A stretch of DNA of 64,000 nt from Eggerthella lenta DSM 2243 (GTDB taxonomy: Bacteria > Actinomycetota > Coriobacteriia > Coriobacteriales > Eggerthellaceae), in NCBI RefSeq assembly GCF_000024265.1, contig NC_013204.1:2158180-2222179 (forward strand), written 5' to 3'. Of this stretch, positions 31,675-39,215 are shown piece by piece. The notes under the pieces were generated by a model. It was not told where the DNA came from. It searched no databases and saw nothing but the letters and a program-made list of their open reading frames with translations. The translations under genes and the position numbers were made by a program. Within the stretch, counting starts at the first letter, position 1; each line of letters begins with the position of its first letter.

Positions 31675-33756
31675 CTACAGCGCCATCGAAGCCTGGTAGC
31701 CGCCCTTGACGGCCTCAAGAGTGCGGTAGACCTTGCCGGCCGGCGTGGTCGCGTCGCCGATGAGCTTGGCGTTCGGGAACGCCTTCGCGATCTCGTCGTA
31801 GAGCTTGGTGTTCTGCTCGACGCCCAGCGACGTGAGCACGGTGTCGCACTCGATGAGCTGCTCTTCGCCGGTCTCCACGTTCTGAACCTTCGCGCCCTTC
31901 TTCGTGACCTCGACGAGCTTGGTCAGCGGCATGAGTTTCACGCCCTTGGACTTCACCAGGTTGATGGTGGGGTTCTTGTCGATGATGCCGATGCCGTTGC
32001 CCATCTTCTTGGCCTCTTCGATGACCGTGATCTCACGGTTCTCGCACATGGCCTCGGCAACTTCCAAGCCGGCGAAGCCGCCGCCCACGACCACGACGCG
32101 CTTGCCCACGATGGCGGTGGGGCCGGATGCCATGTTCAGGCCCATGCGCATGAAGCCGACGGTGCCGCCCTGCGCCTTGATGGCCGCCACGGCCGCCTTC
32201 CACAGCATGCCCTTGCCCTCGGGCACCTTGCCCGCGCACATCTCCTTGATGTCCTCGGACTTCACCACGTTCTTGCCGTCGATGCCGGGCACGTCCAGCG
32301 AGATGATGCCGCCGCCGGGCGAGACGATGACCTCGTCGGGGTTGAGCGCCTTCACCGTGTCGACGTCGACGTAGGTGTTCAGCTTCAGCTCGATGTTCGG
32401 GTGCAGCTTCATCTCCTCGTTCCAGTAGGACACGAGCGGCTCGATCTTGGCGTTCAGCACCTGCGCCATGCCCAGCAGGCCGGCGACGCGGTCGGACTTG
32501 TCGAGCACGGTCACCTTGTGGCCGCGCACGGCTGCGACGCGAGCGGCTTCCAGGCCGCCGGGGCCGGCGCCCACCACCACGACGTGCTTTTTCGCCTCGG
32601 CCGGCTTGTCCTCGGGCAGACCCACCTCGACGCCTTCCCACACGTTGGCGTTGACGGAGCACTGGCAGGGCTTGCCGATGAAGATGTTGTCCAGGCAGCG
32701 GCTGCACACGATGCAGGGGCGAACCTGCTCGGGATGGCCCGCGGCCACCTTGGCGGCCGTGTCGGGATCGGCGATGAACTGGCGAGCCATGCCCACCGCG
32801 TCGCCGTAACCCTGGGTGACCACCTTGTCGCACATGTCGAGCGTGTTGATGCGGGTTCCGGGGAACACCGGTTTGTCGGTGACGGTCTTCACCTGCTTGG
32901 CGAGGTCGATGAACTCGCCTTCGGGAACGATCTGGTTCGCCACGGGACGCGGAGCCTCGTGGAAGCCGGCCTGCACGCTCCAAGCGTCCACGCCGTGCTT
33001 CTCGACGATCGGGATGATCTCGAGGGTGTCCTCGATGCGGTTGCCGTTCGGCATGAGGTCGTCGGCGGAGATGCGCACCAGGATGGGCATGTCGTCGCCG
33101 CAGGTCTTGTGGATCTCGTCGACGATCTCGCACAGGAAGCGGGCGCGGTTCTCGGCGCTTCCGCCGTACTCGTCGGTGCGATGGTTGGAGTACTTGGACA
33201 GGAAGCGCATCACCATGTAGCCGATGCCGGCATGGATCTCGATGATGTCGATGCCGCTGTCCTTGGCGCGCTTGGCCGCTTCGCCGTACTGCTTCACCAC
33301 GACGGCGATCTCTTCTTTGGTGTATTCGCGCTCGGGCATGCCCACGAACGGGCCGCTGGGAACGTCTTTGGACGGAGCGTAGGACAGCAGCGGGTCGGAG
33401 CCGCTCGCACGCCACTCGTAGCACAGCTGCAGCTGCGCGGCCACCTTCGCGCCATGCTTATGGCACGCCTCGGCGACGCGCTGCCAACCCGGGTTGAACT
33501 CGTCGGACCAAATGCCGCAGGCTCCGGTGGTGGTGTGATACTTCGGCTCGGTATCGAAGCAATCGCAGATGTACGCGCTGCCGACCTCGATCAGGCCCAC
33601 GCCGCCCTTGGCGCGCTGCTCGTAGAAGTCCACCAAGTCGTCCGAAATATGATAGTTGTCGACCTTCTCGATCGTCATGGGCAGCATGACGAACCGGTTC
33701 CTGATCTCCACCCCGCCGATGCTGAACGGTTCCAGCAGCTTCTGATACTTTGCCAC
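31675..33756 (-). CDS. NADH:flavin oxidoreductase / 2,4-dienoyl-CoA reductase-like (BaiCD/BaiH type)
   Basis: This 693-residue protein has an N-terminal OYE-type TIM barrel binding FMN (about 1-370), a [4Fe-4S] motif (CIVCSRCLDNIFIGKPCQC, about 345-365), and C-terminal FAD/NAD(P) domains (VVVGAGPGGLEAARVAAVRG and VVVVGGGFAGLEVAE). Such enzymes reduce conjugated enoyl or dienoyl systems, including steroid and bile-acid enones. The start is GTG at 33756, with AAAGGGG 8 nt upstream and no in-frame ATG nearby. It is divergent from a TetR gene, its probable regulator. The substrate is unknown. Confidence 0.88.
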   Translation of the reverse strand: MAKYQKLLEPFSIGGVEIRNRFVMLPMTIEKVDNYHISDDLVDFYEQRAKGGVGLIEVGSAYICDCFDTEPKYHTTTGACGIWSDEFNPGWQRVAEACHKHGAKVAAQLQLCYEWRASGSDPLLSYAPSKDVPSGPFVGMPEREYTKEEIAVVVKQYGEAAKRAKDSGIDIIEIHAGIGYMVMRFLSKYSNHRTDEYGGSAENRARFLCEIVDEIHKTCGDDMPILVRISADDLMPNGNRIEDTLEIIPIVEKHGVDAWSVQAGFHEAPRPVANQIVPEGEFIDLAKQVKTVTDKPVFPGTRINTLDMCDKVVTQGYGDAVGMARQFIADPDTAAKVAAGHPEQVRPCIVCSRCLDNIFIGKPCQCSVNANVWEGVEVGLPEDKPAEAKKHVVVVGAGPGGLEAARVAAVRGHKVTVLDKSDRVAGLLGMAQVLNAKIEPLVSYWNEEMKLHPNIELKLNTYVDVDTVKALNPDEVIVSPGGGIISLDVPGIDGKNVVKSEDIKEMCAGKVPEGKGMLWKAAVAAIKAQGGTVGFMRMGLNMASGPTAIVGKRVVVVGGGFAGLEVAEAMCENREITVIEEAKKMGNGIGIIDKNPTINLVKSKGVKLMPLTKLVEVTKKGAKVQNVETGEEQLIECDTVLTSLGVEQNTKLYDEIAKAFPNAKLIGDATTPAGKVYRTLEAVKGGYQASMAL

Positions 33757-33913
33757 GATGCAAACCCCTTTCCGCTTTTGAACAGTGCCAAGCGTCTCTC
33801 TGCGCGATTGGCGCGAGGTCGATCCGTGCGAACTATCCCTCTCGAAGAGCACGGTTTCCTCGTTGCCATCATTGTAGGCTCCGCAAAAGGACGATACGAT
33901 GGACAGAATTTCC

Positions 33914-33950
33914 ATATTGGTAAGTCATCGTGAAAAAAGTCTCCCAATAT
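33914..33950. promoter_or_regulatory. Inverted repeat ATATTGG/CCAATAT in divergent reductase/TetR region
   Basis: ATATTGG (33914-33920) and CCAATAT (33944-33950) are perfect inverted 7-mers in the 366-base gap 33757-34122, a plausible TetR operator. A TGCAC-N13-TGTCC segment (about 34028-34050) resembles the bipartite motif. TATAAT lies at about 34075-34080. Confidence 0.4.
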
Positions 33951-34122
33951 TGCTTAGGATGAGTCTCTTTTTACCAGGAATATCCCCAAATCGCCCCTTC
34001 TCGACCGGAAGAGTCGAAGTTTATCACTGCACATATTTTGAAGTTTGTCCTAGAAATGTACGAAAACGCGACGTATAATAGCCGTGGCACAATCATCATT
34101 ACCGAGAGCGAGGCCCGACTCC

Positions 34123-34776
34123 ATGAACGCGCTCAGCACGATGCTCCTCATCGCCGACACCTTCGTCGCGCTATGCGACGAGATGCCGCTCAAGAAGGTG
34201 TCCATCAGCGACATCATCGAGCGAACGGGAAAGAACCGCAAGACGTTCTACTACCACTTCGAGAACAAGGACTGCCTTATCACGTGGATCTTCCGCTACG
34301 ACCTCGGTCAGGAGCTCAAACGCCGCTTCCCCGAAAGCACGCTCGTGTACGAGACCGGTGCGACCGACTCCTCCGCGCAGTTCCCCTTCTACATCCTGCA
34401 GAAGTCGGGCGTGCGCTCGCTCGATCACGCCGAGTTCTTCGACTGCTTCGCCCATGTGCTGGAAGCGAAGCGCAACTTCTACACCCAGGCTCTCGCCGAC
34501 ACGAACCCCTACTCGCTGCGCAACTACCTGTACCACCTGTACCTGCCCGCGCTGCGCAACGACATCGACCTCATCTTGGCGAACCGCTACCTGCCCCAGG
34601 AGAACATCCAGTTCTTGGCCGAGTTCTACACCTGCGCGTTTCTGTACTACTTCATCCGCAAGTGCGACCAGCCCGGCGCCGATCGGCTGACCGGGCAGGC
34701 CGGCCCCTTCGCCAACATCATCCACAGCTCCCTCGAGGCGCAGATCAAGGAAGCCCAGCTTCGCCGCAACCTGTAA
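34123..34776 (+). CDS. TetR/AcrR-family regulator
   Basis: This 217-residue protein has an N-terminal HTH (PLKKVSISDIIERTGKNRKT, then FYYHFENKDCLITWIF), the classic TetR recognition helix and FYYHF/NK motif, followed by a helical ligand domain. The ATG at 34123 is chosen over the upstream GTG at 34084, which would add 13 poorly conserved residues. It is divergent from the dienoyl-CoA-reductase-like gene and probably represses it. The effector is unknown; an acyl-CoA would fit the context. Confidence 0.88.
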   Translation: MNALSTMLLIADTFVALCDEMPLKKVSISDIIERTGKNRKTFYYHFENKDCLITWIFRYDLGQELKRRFPESTLVYETGATDSSAQFPFYILQKSGVRSLDHAEFFDCFAHVLEAKRNFYTQALADTNPYSLRNYLYHLYLPALRNDIDLILANRYLPQENIQFLAEFYTCAFLYYFIRKCDQPGADRLTGQAGPFANIIHSSLEAQIKEAQLRRNL

Positions 34777-34782
34777 TTCATT

Positions 34783-34889
34783 CGCACCCTGCCATCCTGA
34801 GCGGCGCTAGCGGGAAGACTCGCGGCTAGCGCCGCACGAGCTCCTTCGGCTCCGCACCTTCGGTGCTGCGCTCAGGATGGCAGGGTGCG
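34783..34889. repeat. Dispersed hairpin repeat, copy B (three-way structure)
   Basis: A 21-bp perfect outer stem (34783-34803 with 34869-34889) carries the TCCTGAGCG core at its inner end. Inside it GCGGCGCTAGC and GCTAGCGCCGC form a second stem. It lies between convergent TetR and thioesterase genes and could terminate both. Confidence 0.75.
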
Positions 34890-34897
34890 GCGCGCAT

Positions 34898-35383
34898 TCA
34901 GGCGAGGAACTTCGGCGGCAGCGCGCCCGCTCCCAGCTCGCGCACGGCAGCGCTCATCGGCTGCAGGTGCGCCCCCACGAGCATCTTCGACGTCGCGTGC
35001 GCCAAGAGCCTGCCTTCGGCGTCGCGCAGCTCCGCTTCACATAGGCACATGGTGCGCCCGCGCTTGACGACCCGACCCTCCACGACGACCAGTCCCGGCC
35101 CCGACGCACGCAGGTTGGACGCGTTCAAATCGACTGTGGTAAAGCCTTCGTCCTCGTCGAGCGAGCAGTACAGCGCCCAGTACGCAGCGCAATCGAGAAG
35201 CGACGCGTACGCGCCGCCGTGCGCGCCGCCGAACGCGTTGAGGTGCTTGCGCTCCAACACGGCCTCGACCGTGCACGCCCCCTCCGAGAGCGCCGTCAAC
35301 CTGATGCCCAGCAGCTCGAAGTACGGCGAACGGTTGATCAGCTCCATCACCGCATCCACGTGCCTCGGATTCACCTGCGCCAT
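34898..35383 (-). CDS. PaaI-family hotdog thioesterase
   Basis: This 161-residue hotdog-fold protein has NAFGGAHGGAYASLLDCAA, the HGG/Asp region of PaaI thioesterases, and a KRGRTMCLCEAELRDAEGRL strand. It would hydrolyse an acyl- or aryl-CoA thioester and release CoA. GGAAGG lies 7 nt before the ATG at 35383; the longer in-frame extension is not supported. It is the last CoA-related gene of the island before core metabolism begins. Confidence 0.85.
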   Translation of the reverse strand: MAQVNPRHVDAVMELINRSPYFELLGIRLTALSEGACTVEAVLERKHLNAFGGAHGGAYASLLDCAAYWALYCSLDEDEGFTTVDLNASNLRASGPGLVVVEGRVVKRGRTMCLCEAELRDAEGRLLAHATSKMLVGAHLQPMSAAVRELGAGALPPKFLA

Positions 35384-35553
35384 ATCACGTCCTTCCCTCG
35401 ACGCCCTGCGTCGCTGCGCTTGCGCGGACTTTCTTTCATGGTAGCAAGCGAGAAGATGCAGCGACATGGGCAAACCCCGCCGTTCGAGTCGTTGTCGAAC
35501 GCCCGCGGATCGCAGCACCTCGGGCGCGCCGGCCTGCCCCCTCCCGAAAACGA

Positions 35554-35581
35554 CGGCGGCCCGTCCGAAGACGGGCCGCCG
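35554..35581. terminator. Terminator of leuA
   Basis: A 12-bp stem CGGCGGCCCGTC with a CGAA tetraloop lies 21 nt beyond the leuA stop, with TCGTTTTCG following on the minus strand. Confidence 0.75.
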
Positions 35582-35601
35582 CTGCCGGTTCGCTTCGCGC
35601 G

Positions 35602-37134
35602 CTAGCGACGATGCTCCTGCTTATCGTTGAGCAGGCGGTTCAGCGCGTTGAGGTAGGCCTTCGTGGACGAGACGATGATGTCGTTGTCCGCGCCGCGGCC
35701 CGTGTACACGCCGCCGTCGGGCGCGGTCACGCGGATGGTCACCTCGCCCAGCGCGTCGATGCCGCGCGTGACGGACTGCACCGAGAACTCGGTCAGCTCG
35801 TTGTCCACCTGCACGATCTTGTTCACGGCCTTGTACACCGCGTCGATCGGACCCGTGCCGTACTCGCAGGCAGTGACCACCTGGTCGGCCGCGTTGCGCA
35901 GCGTGACCGTGGCCGTCGGGGTCAGCGGGAAGCCCGTGCTCACCTGCACGCCCTCAAGCGCGTAGAGGGCGCTCTCGTTGCGGTCGCGCTCGTTCACGAG
36001 GCTCTCGAGGTCCTCGTCGTACACTTCCTTCTTCTTGTCGGCCAGGTTGAGGAACGCCTCGTACACCTGGTCGAGCGCCTCGCCCTCCAGCTCGTAGCCC
36101 AGCTCCTCCAGACGGTGCTTCAAGGCCGCATGCCCCGAGCGCGCCGTGAGCACGATCTGGCTCGTGCCCGCGCCCACGTCGGCCGGGTCGATGATCTCGT
36201 AGGTGTCGCGCTTCTTCAGCACGCCGTCCTGATGGATGCCGGAGGAGTGCGCGAAGGCGTTCGCGCCCACGATGGCCTTGTTGGCCTGCACGTTCATGCC
36301 GGTGATGGACGACACGAGGCGGCTCGCCTTAATGAACTCGCGCGTGTTGATCTCGGTGCAGGCGTCCAGCTCGTCGCCGTGCATCTTGATGCCCATGACC
36401 ACTTCTTCCATGGCCGTATTGCCCGCGCGCTCGCCCAAGCCGTTGATAGTGCATTCCACTTGGGTTGCACCGTTCTTCACGCCAGCCAGCGACAGCGCGG
36501 TGGCCATGCCGAGGTCGTTGTGGCAGTGCACCGACACCGTGGCCTTCTCGATGCCGTCCACGTGGTCCATGAGGTACTTGATGCGCGCGCCGAACTCCTC
36601 GGGCAGCGAGTAGCCCGTGGTGTCGGGGATGTTCACCACCGTGGCGCCGGCCTTGATGACGGCTTCGATGACGCGCACGAGGAAGTCGTAGTCGGAGCGG
36701 CCCGCGTCCTCGGCGTAGAACTGCACGTCCTCGACGAAGTTGCGGGCGTACTTCACGCACTTGACCGCACGCTCGACGCACTCGTCCTCGGTAATGCGCA
36801 GCTTGTCGCGCAGGTGGCTCGGGCTCACGCCGATGCCGGTATGGATGCGCGGACGCTTGGCGTACTTGAGCGCGTCGGCCGCGGCGTCGATGTCCTTCTC
36901 CACCGCGCGCGTGAGGCCGCACACCGTTGCCTGGTCGCCTGCGAGCTCCGCGATGCGGCGGACGGACTCGAAGTCGCCGGGGCTCGAGATGGGGAAGCCC
37001 GCCTCGATGACGTCCACGTTGAGCCGGAGAAGTTGACGCGCCACGACCAGCTTCTCCTCGGTGTTCATGGAGGCGCCCGGCGACTGCTCGCCGTCGCGAA
37101 GCGTCGTATCGAAGATGTTGATCTTGCGCGTCAT
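35602..37134 (-). CDS. leuA: 2-isopropylmalate synthase
   Basis: This 510-residue LeuA condenses acetyl-CoA with 2-ketoisovalerate, the committed step of leucine synthesis. It has [16 protein letters not shown] at the catalytic HMGL-like barrel, [10 protein letters not shown] and the [11 protein letters not shown] metal motif. The C-terminal allosteric domain (leucine feedback) is present, as the length shows. The ATG at 37134 follows GAAGGAAGG. It is a single-gene unit, separate from ilvDBNC in this window. Confidence 0.95.
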   Translation of the reverse strand: MTRKINIFDTTLRDGEQSPGASMNTEEKLVVARQLLRLNVDVIEAGFPISSPGDFESVRRIAELAGDQATVCGLTRAVEKDIDAAADALKYAKRPRIHTGIGVSPSHLRDKLRITEDECVERAVKCVKYARNFVEDVQFYAEDAGRSDYDFLVRVIEAVIKAGATVVNIPDTTGYSLPEEFGARIKYLMDHVDGIEKATVSVHCHNDLGMATALSLAGVKNGATQVECTINGLGERAGNTAMEEVVMGIKMHGDELDACTEINTREFIKASRLVSSITGMNVQANKAIVGANAFAHSSGIHQDGVLKKRDTYEIIDPADVGAGTSQIVLTARSGHAALKHRLEELGYELEGEALDQVYEAFLNLADKKKEVYDEDLESLVNERDRNESALYALEGVQVSTGFPLTPTATVTLRNAADQVVTACEYGTGPIDAVYKAVNKIVQVDNELTEFSVQSVTRGIDALGEVTIRVTAPDGGVYTGRGADNDIIVSSTKAYLNALNRLLNDKQEHRR

Positions 37135-37261
37135 ATGCGTGTTCCTTCCTTCTCGGCTCGATATAGTTTGACTATCATAGCAAATATCCCAAGCGCTCTT
37201 CTCGGAATTCGCCCCGAACGCACCAACAAAAGCGGGAAAACGACGGGAAGACGCCTGACCC

Positions 37262-37300
37262 GAAAAAGGCTCGGCAAGCGCGGGGATCGCTTGCCGAGCC
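37262..37300 (-). terminator. Terminator of molybdoenzyme operon
   Basis: A 13-bp stem GGCTCGGCAAGCG (37268-37280) pairs with 37288-37300 and is followed by TTTTT on the minus strand. It closes the three-gene molybdoenzyme operon upstream of leuA. Confidence 0.85.
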
Positions 37301-37338
37301 GTGATGCCGCAGCGTGCTCGGAGAGGAGGTCGCGCACG

Positions 37339-38574
37339 CTAGCAGGAGGGTGAGCTCGCTTTCGCGTCGGCCACGCCGTGGGCAGCCGCGTCGGCGTCGA
37401 TGAGGTCGGTCGGCTTCGCCTTCATGATGAAGCGCTCGACGAGGATGAGGAAGGCCAGCGCGCCCAGCGCGATGACGCCGAGAAGCACCGCATACTCCAC
37501 CCAGGAGGGCGCGTACCAGCTGGTCGCCGCCCACACGTCCATGCCGGAGGTAGCGGCCGACGTGCCGTCGATGAGACCCGGGCCGCCGAAGGTGTTCGGC
37601 GTGATGAACGAGCTGAACAGCAGCCACACGCGCTTGCAGAACACGCCCACCACCACGCACGCCGAGGAGAACACGATGAGGCCGGTCTTCTGGCGGTTCT
37701 TCGCGAACACGAGGATGGTGAACGGGATGAGCACGCCCACGATGATCTCGATCCAGAAGTACGGGGCCGTGGCGCCGAAGAACATCTGGGACAGCACGTG
37801 CCAGCCGCCCTCGGAACCGGGATAGCCCGTGGTCAGAAGCTCGCAACCCACCATGTAGCCGTCGACGGCGATGCAGGTGGCCAGAAGGCCCGCCAGCATG
37901 CCCATGAGCTTCTTCGACGTCTCCCAGATGCCGCGGCGGTTCATCCACGCCAGCGCGATGAGCAGAAGCGCCAGGCCGGAATCCATGGTCGAGGCCACGA
38001 ACAAGGGGCCCATGATGGCCGAATGCCAGCCCTCGCGGGCGATCTGCAGGCCGAATATCCACGCCGTCACCGTGTGCACGAGGATGGCGATGGGCAGGGC
38101 GAAACGCGACACGATGGCGATCTTGGACTTGTCGGCTCTCTTCGAGGTCATGAAGTACAGGTAGACCAGGTTGATGACCAGGTAGCACGAGATGACGCAG
38201 ATGTCCCAGAACAGAGGCGAGATGAAGTTCGGGGAAATGATCAGGTTGAAGATGCGCGCCACGCCGCCGAGGTCGAGGATGACCAGCAGGCCCGCGCAGC
38301 AGATGCACACCGTGGACACGCACACGGCCGGCAGCGCCACCTTCTTGAACTCGGTGACGTGGAAGATCGATGCCGATGAGGCCACGATCAAACCGCCGGC
38401 GGACAAGCCGACGAAGAACATGAACGCGGCGATGTACAGGCCCCAGGAGGTGCCGTTGTTCATGCCGGTCACGCCCAAACCGAACATGGTCTGGTAGATC
38501 CAGGCGGCCGCCCCCGCGGCGGCGATCACGGCCAGAACCACCATGACCGGACGGGAGATTCGCTTCGTTTCCAT
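37339..38574 (-). CDS. NrfD/PsrC-type quinone-interacting membrane subunit
   Basis: This 411-residue polytopic protein has about 10 helices, in the NrfD/PsrC family that exchanges electrons with menaquinone in the membrane. It is the last gene of an operon: catalytic Mo subunit (39216-41618), Fe-S subunit (38585-39205), then this subunit 10 nt later. AAGGGGG precedes the ATG. Together they form a DMSO-reductase-type complex. Confidence 0.88.
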   Translation of the reverse strand: METKRISRPVMVVLAVIAAAGAAAWIYQTMFGLGVTGMNNGTSWGLYIAAFMFFVGLSAGGLIVASSASIFHVTEFKKVALPAVCVSTVCICCAGLLVILDLGGVARIFNLIISPNFISPLFWDICVISCYLVINLVYLYFMTSKRADKSKIAIVSRFALPIAILVHTVTAWIFGLQIAREGWHSAIMGPLFVASTMDSGLALLLIALAWMNRRGIWETSKKLMGMLAGLLATCIAVDGYMVGCELLTTGYPGSEGGWHVLSQMFFGATAPYFWIEIIVGVLIPFTILVFAKNRQKTGLIVFSSACVVVGVFCKRVWLLFSSFITPNTFGGPGLIDGTSAATSGMDVWAATSWYAPSWVEYAVLLGVIALGALAFLILVERFIMKAKPTDLIDADAAAHGVADAKASSPSC

Positions 38575-38584
38575 CTGGGCCCCC

Positions 38585-39205
38585 TTACGCGTTGTAGTAG
38601 CGGAGCTGCGGGCGGGTACCGAACTCCTCGAGAAGCTGATAGGCCTTGTTCTCGCGCACGACCTTCGAGATCTCGGACTCGGGATCGTCCAGGTCGCCGT
38701 AGACGCGGGCGCGGCCCGGGCACACGCGCACGCACATCGGGATGTCGCCGCGATCGGTGCGCTCCTTGCACAGCGTGCACTTCTCGGCCACGCCCTTCGG
38801 GCGCACCGGCACGTCCTTGTCGCCGTAGTTCCAGTTGGGGTCGCGCTCGGGCTCGTTCCAGTTGAACACGCGGGCGTTGTAGGGGCAAGCGGCCATGCAG
38901 ATGCGGCAGCCGATGCACTTGTCGTAGTGGATTTCCACGCGACCCATATCGTCTTTGTACGTGGCGCCCACGGGGCACACCTTCAGACAGGCGGGGTTTT
39001 CGCAGTGCTGGCACGCCACGGGGATGTAGGTGCGGCTGAGGTCGGGGTACGTCCCCTGCGCGCCGTCGGCGGTATCCACGCCGTCGGTCTCCACGCGGAT
39101 GTACAGCATGTTCATGGGTATGTTGTTCTGCATCTTGCAGGCGTTCGCGCAGGTGTTGCACCCGACGCAACGCTCAAGGTTGATGGCGATGCCAAGCTTG
39201 GTCAT
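38585..39205 (-). CDS. 4Fe-4S ferredoxin subunit of molybdoenzyme
   Basis: This 206-residue electron-transfer subunit carries four Cys clusters: CVGCNTCANAC, CQHCENPACLKVCPVG, CIGCRICMAACPYNA and CTLCKERTDRGDIPMC. This is the DmsB/NrfC-type pattern of four [4Fe-4S] centres. It transfers electrons between the NrfD-like subunit and the molybdenum subunit. It lies 10 nt from each neighbour in the operon. Confidence 0.92.
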   Translation of the reverse strand: MTKLGIAINLERCVGCNTCANACKMQNNIPMNMLYIRVETDGVDTADGAQGTYPDLSRTYIPVACQHCENPACLKVCPVGATYKDDMGRVEIHYDKCIGCRICMAACPYNARVFNWNEPERDPNWNYGDKDVPVRPKGVAEKCTLCKERTDRGDIPMCVRVCPGRARVYGDLDDPESEISKVVRENKAYQLLEEFGTRPQLRYYNA

Positions 39206-39215
39206 GATCGCTCAC

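Noticed and set aside
16991-33756. Bile-acid 7-dehydroxylation (bai) operon
   Set aside because: The CoA-transferase, ligase and dienoyl-CoA-reductase-like enzyme resemble BaiF, BaiB and BaiCD, but the genes are scattered on both strands and no BaiE, BaiA or BaiG is recognised. The same families occur in many pathways.
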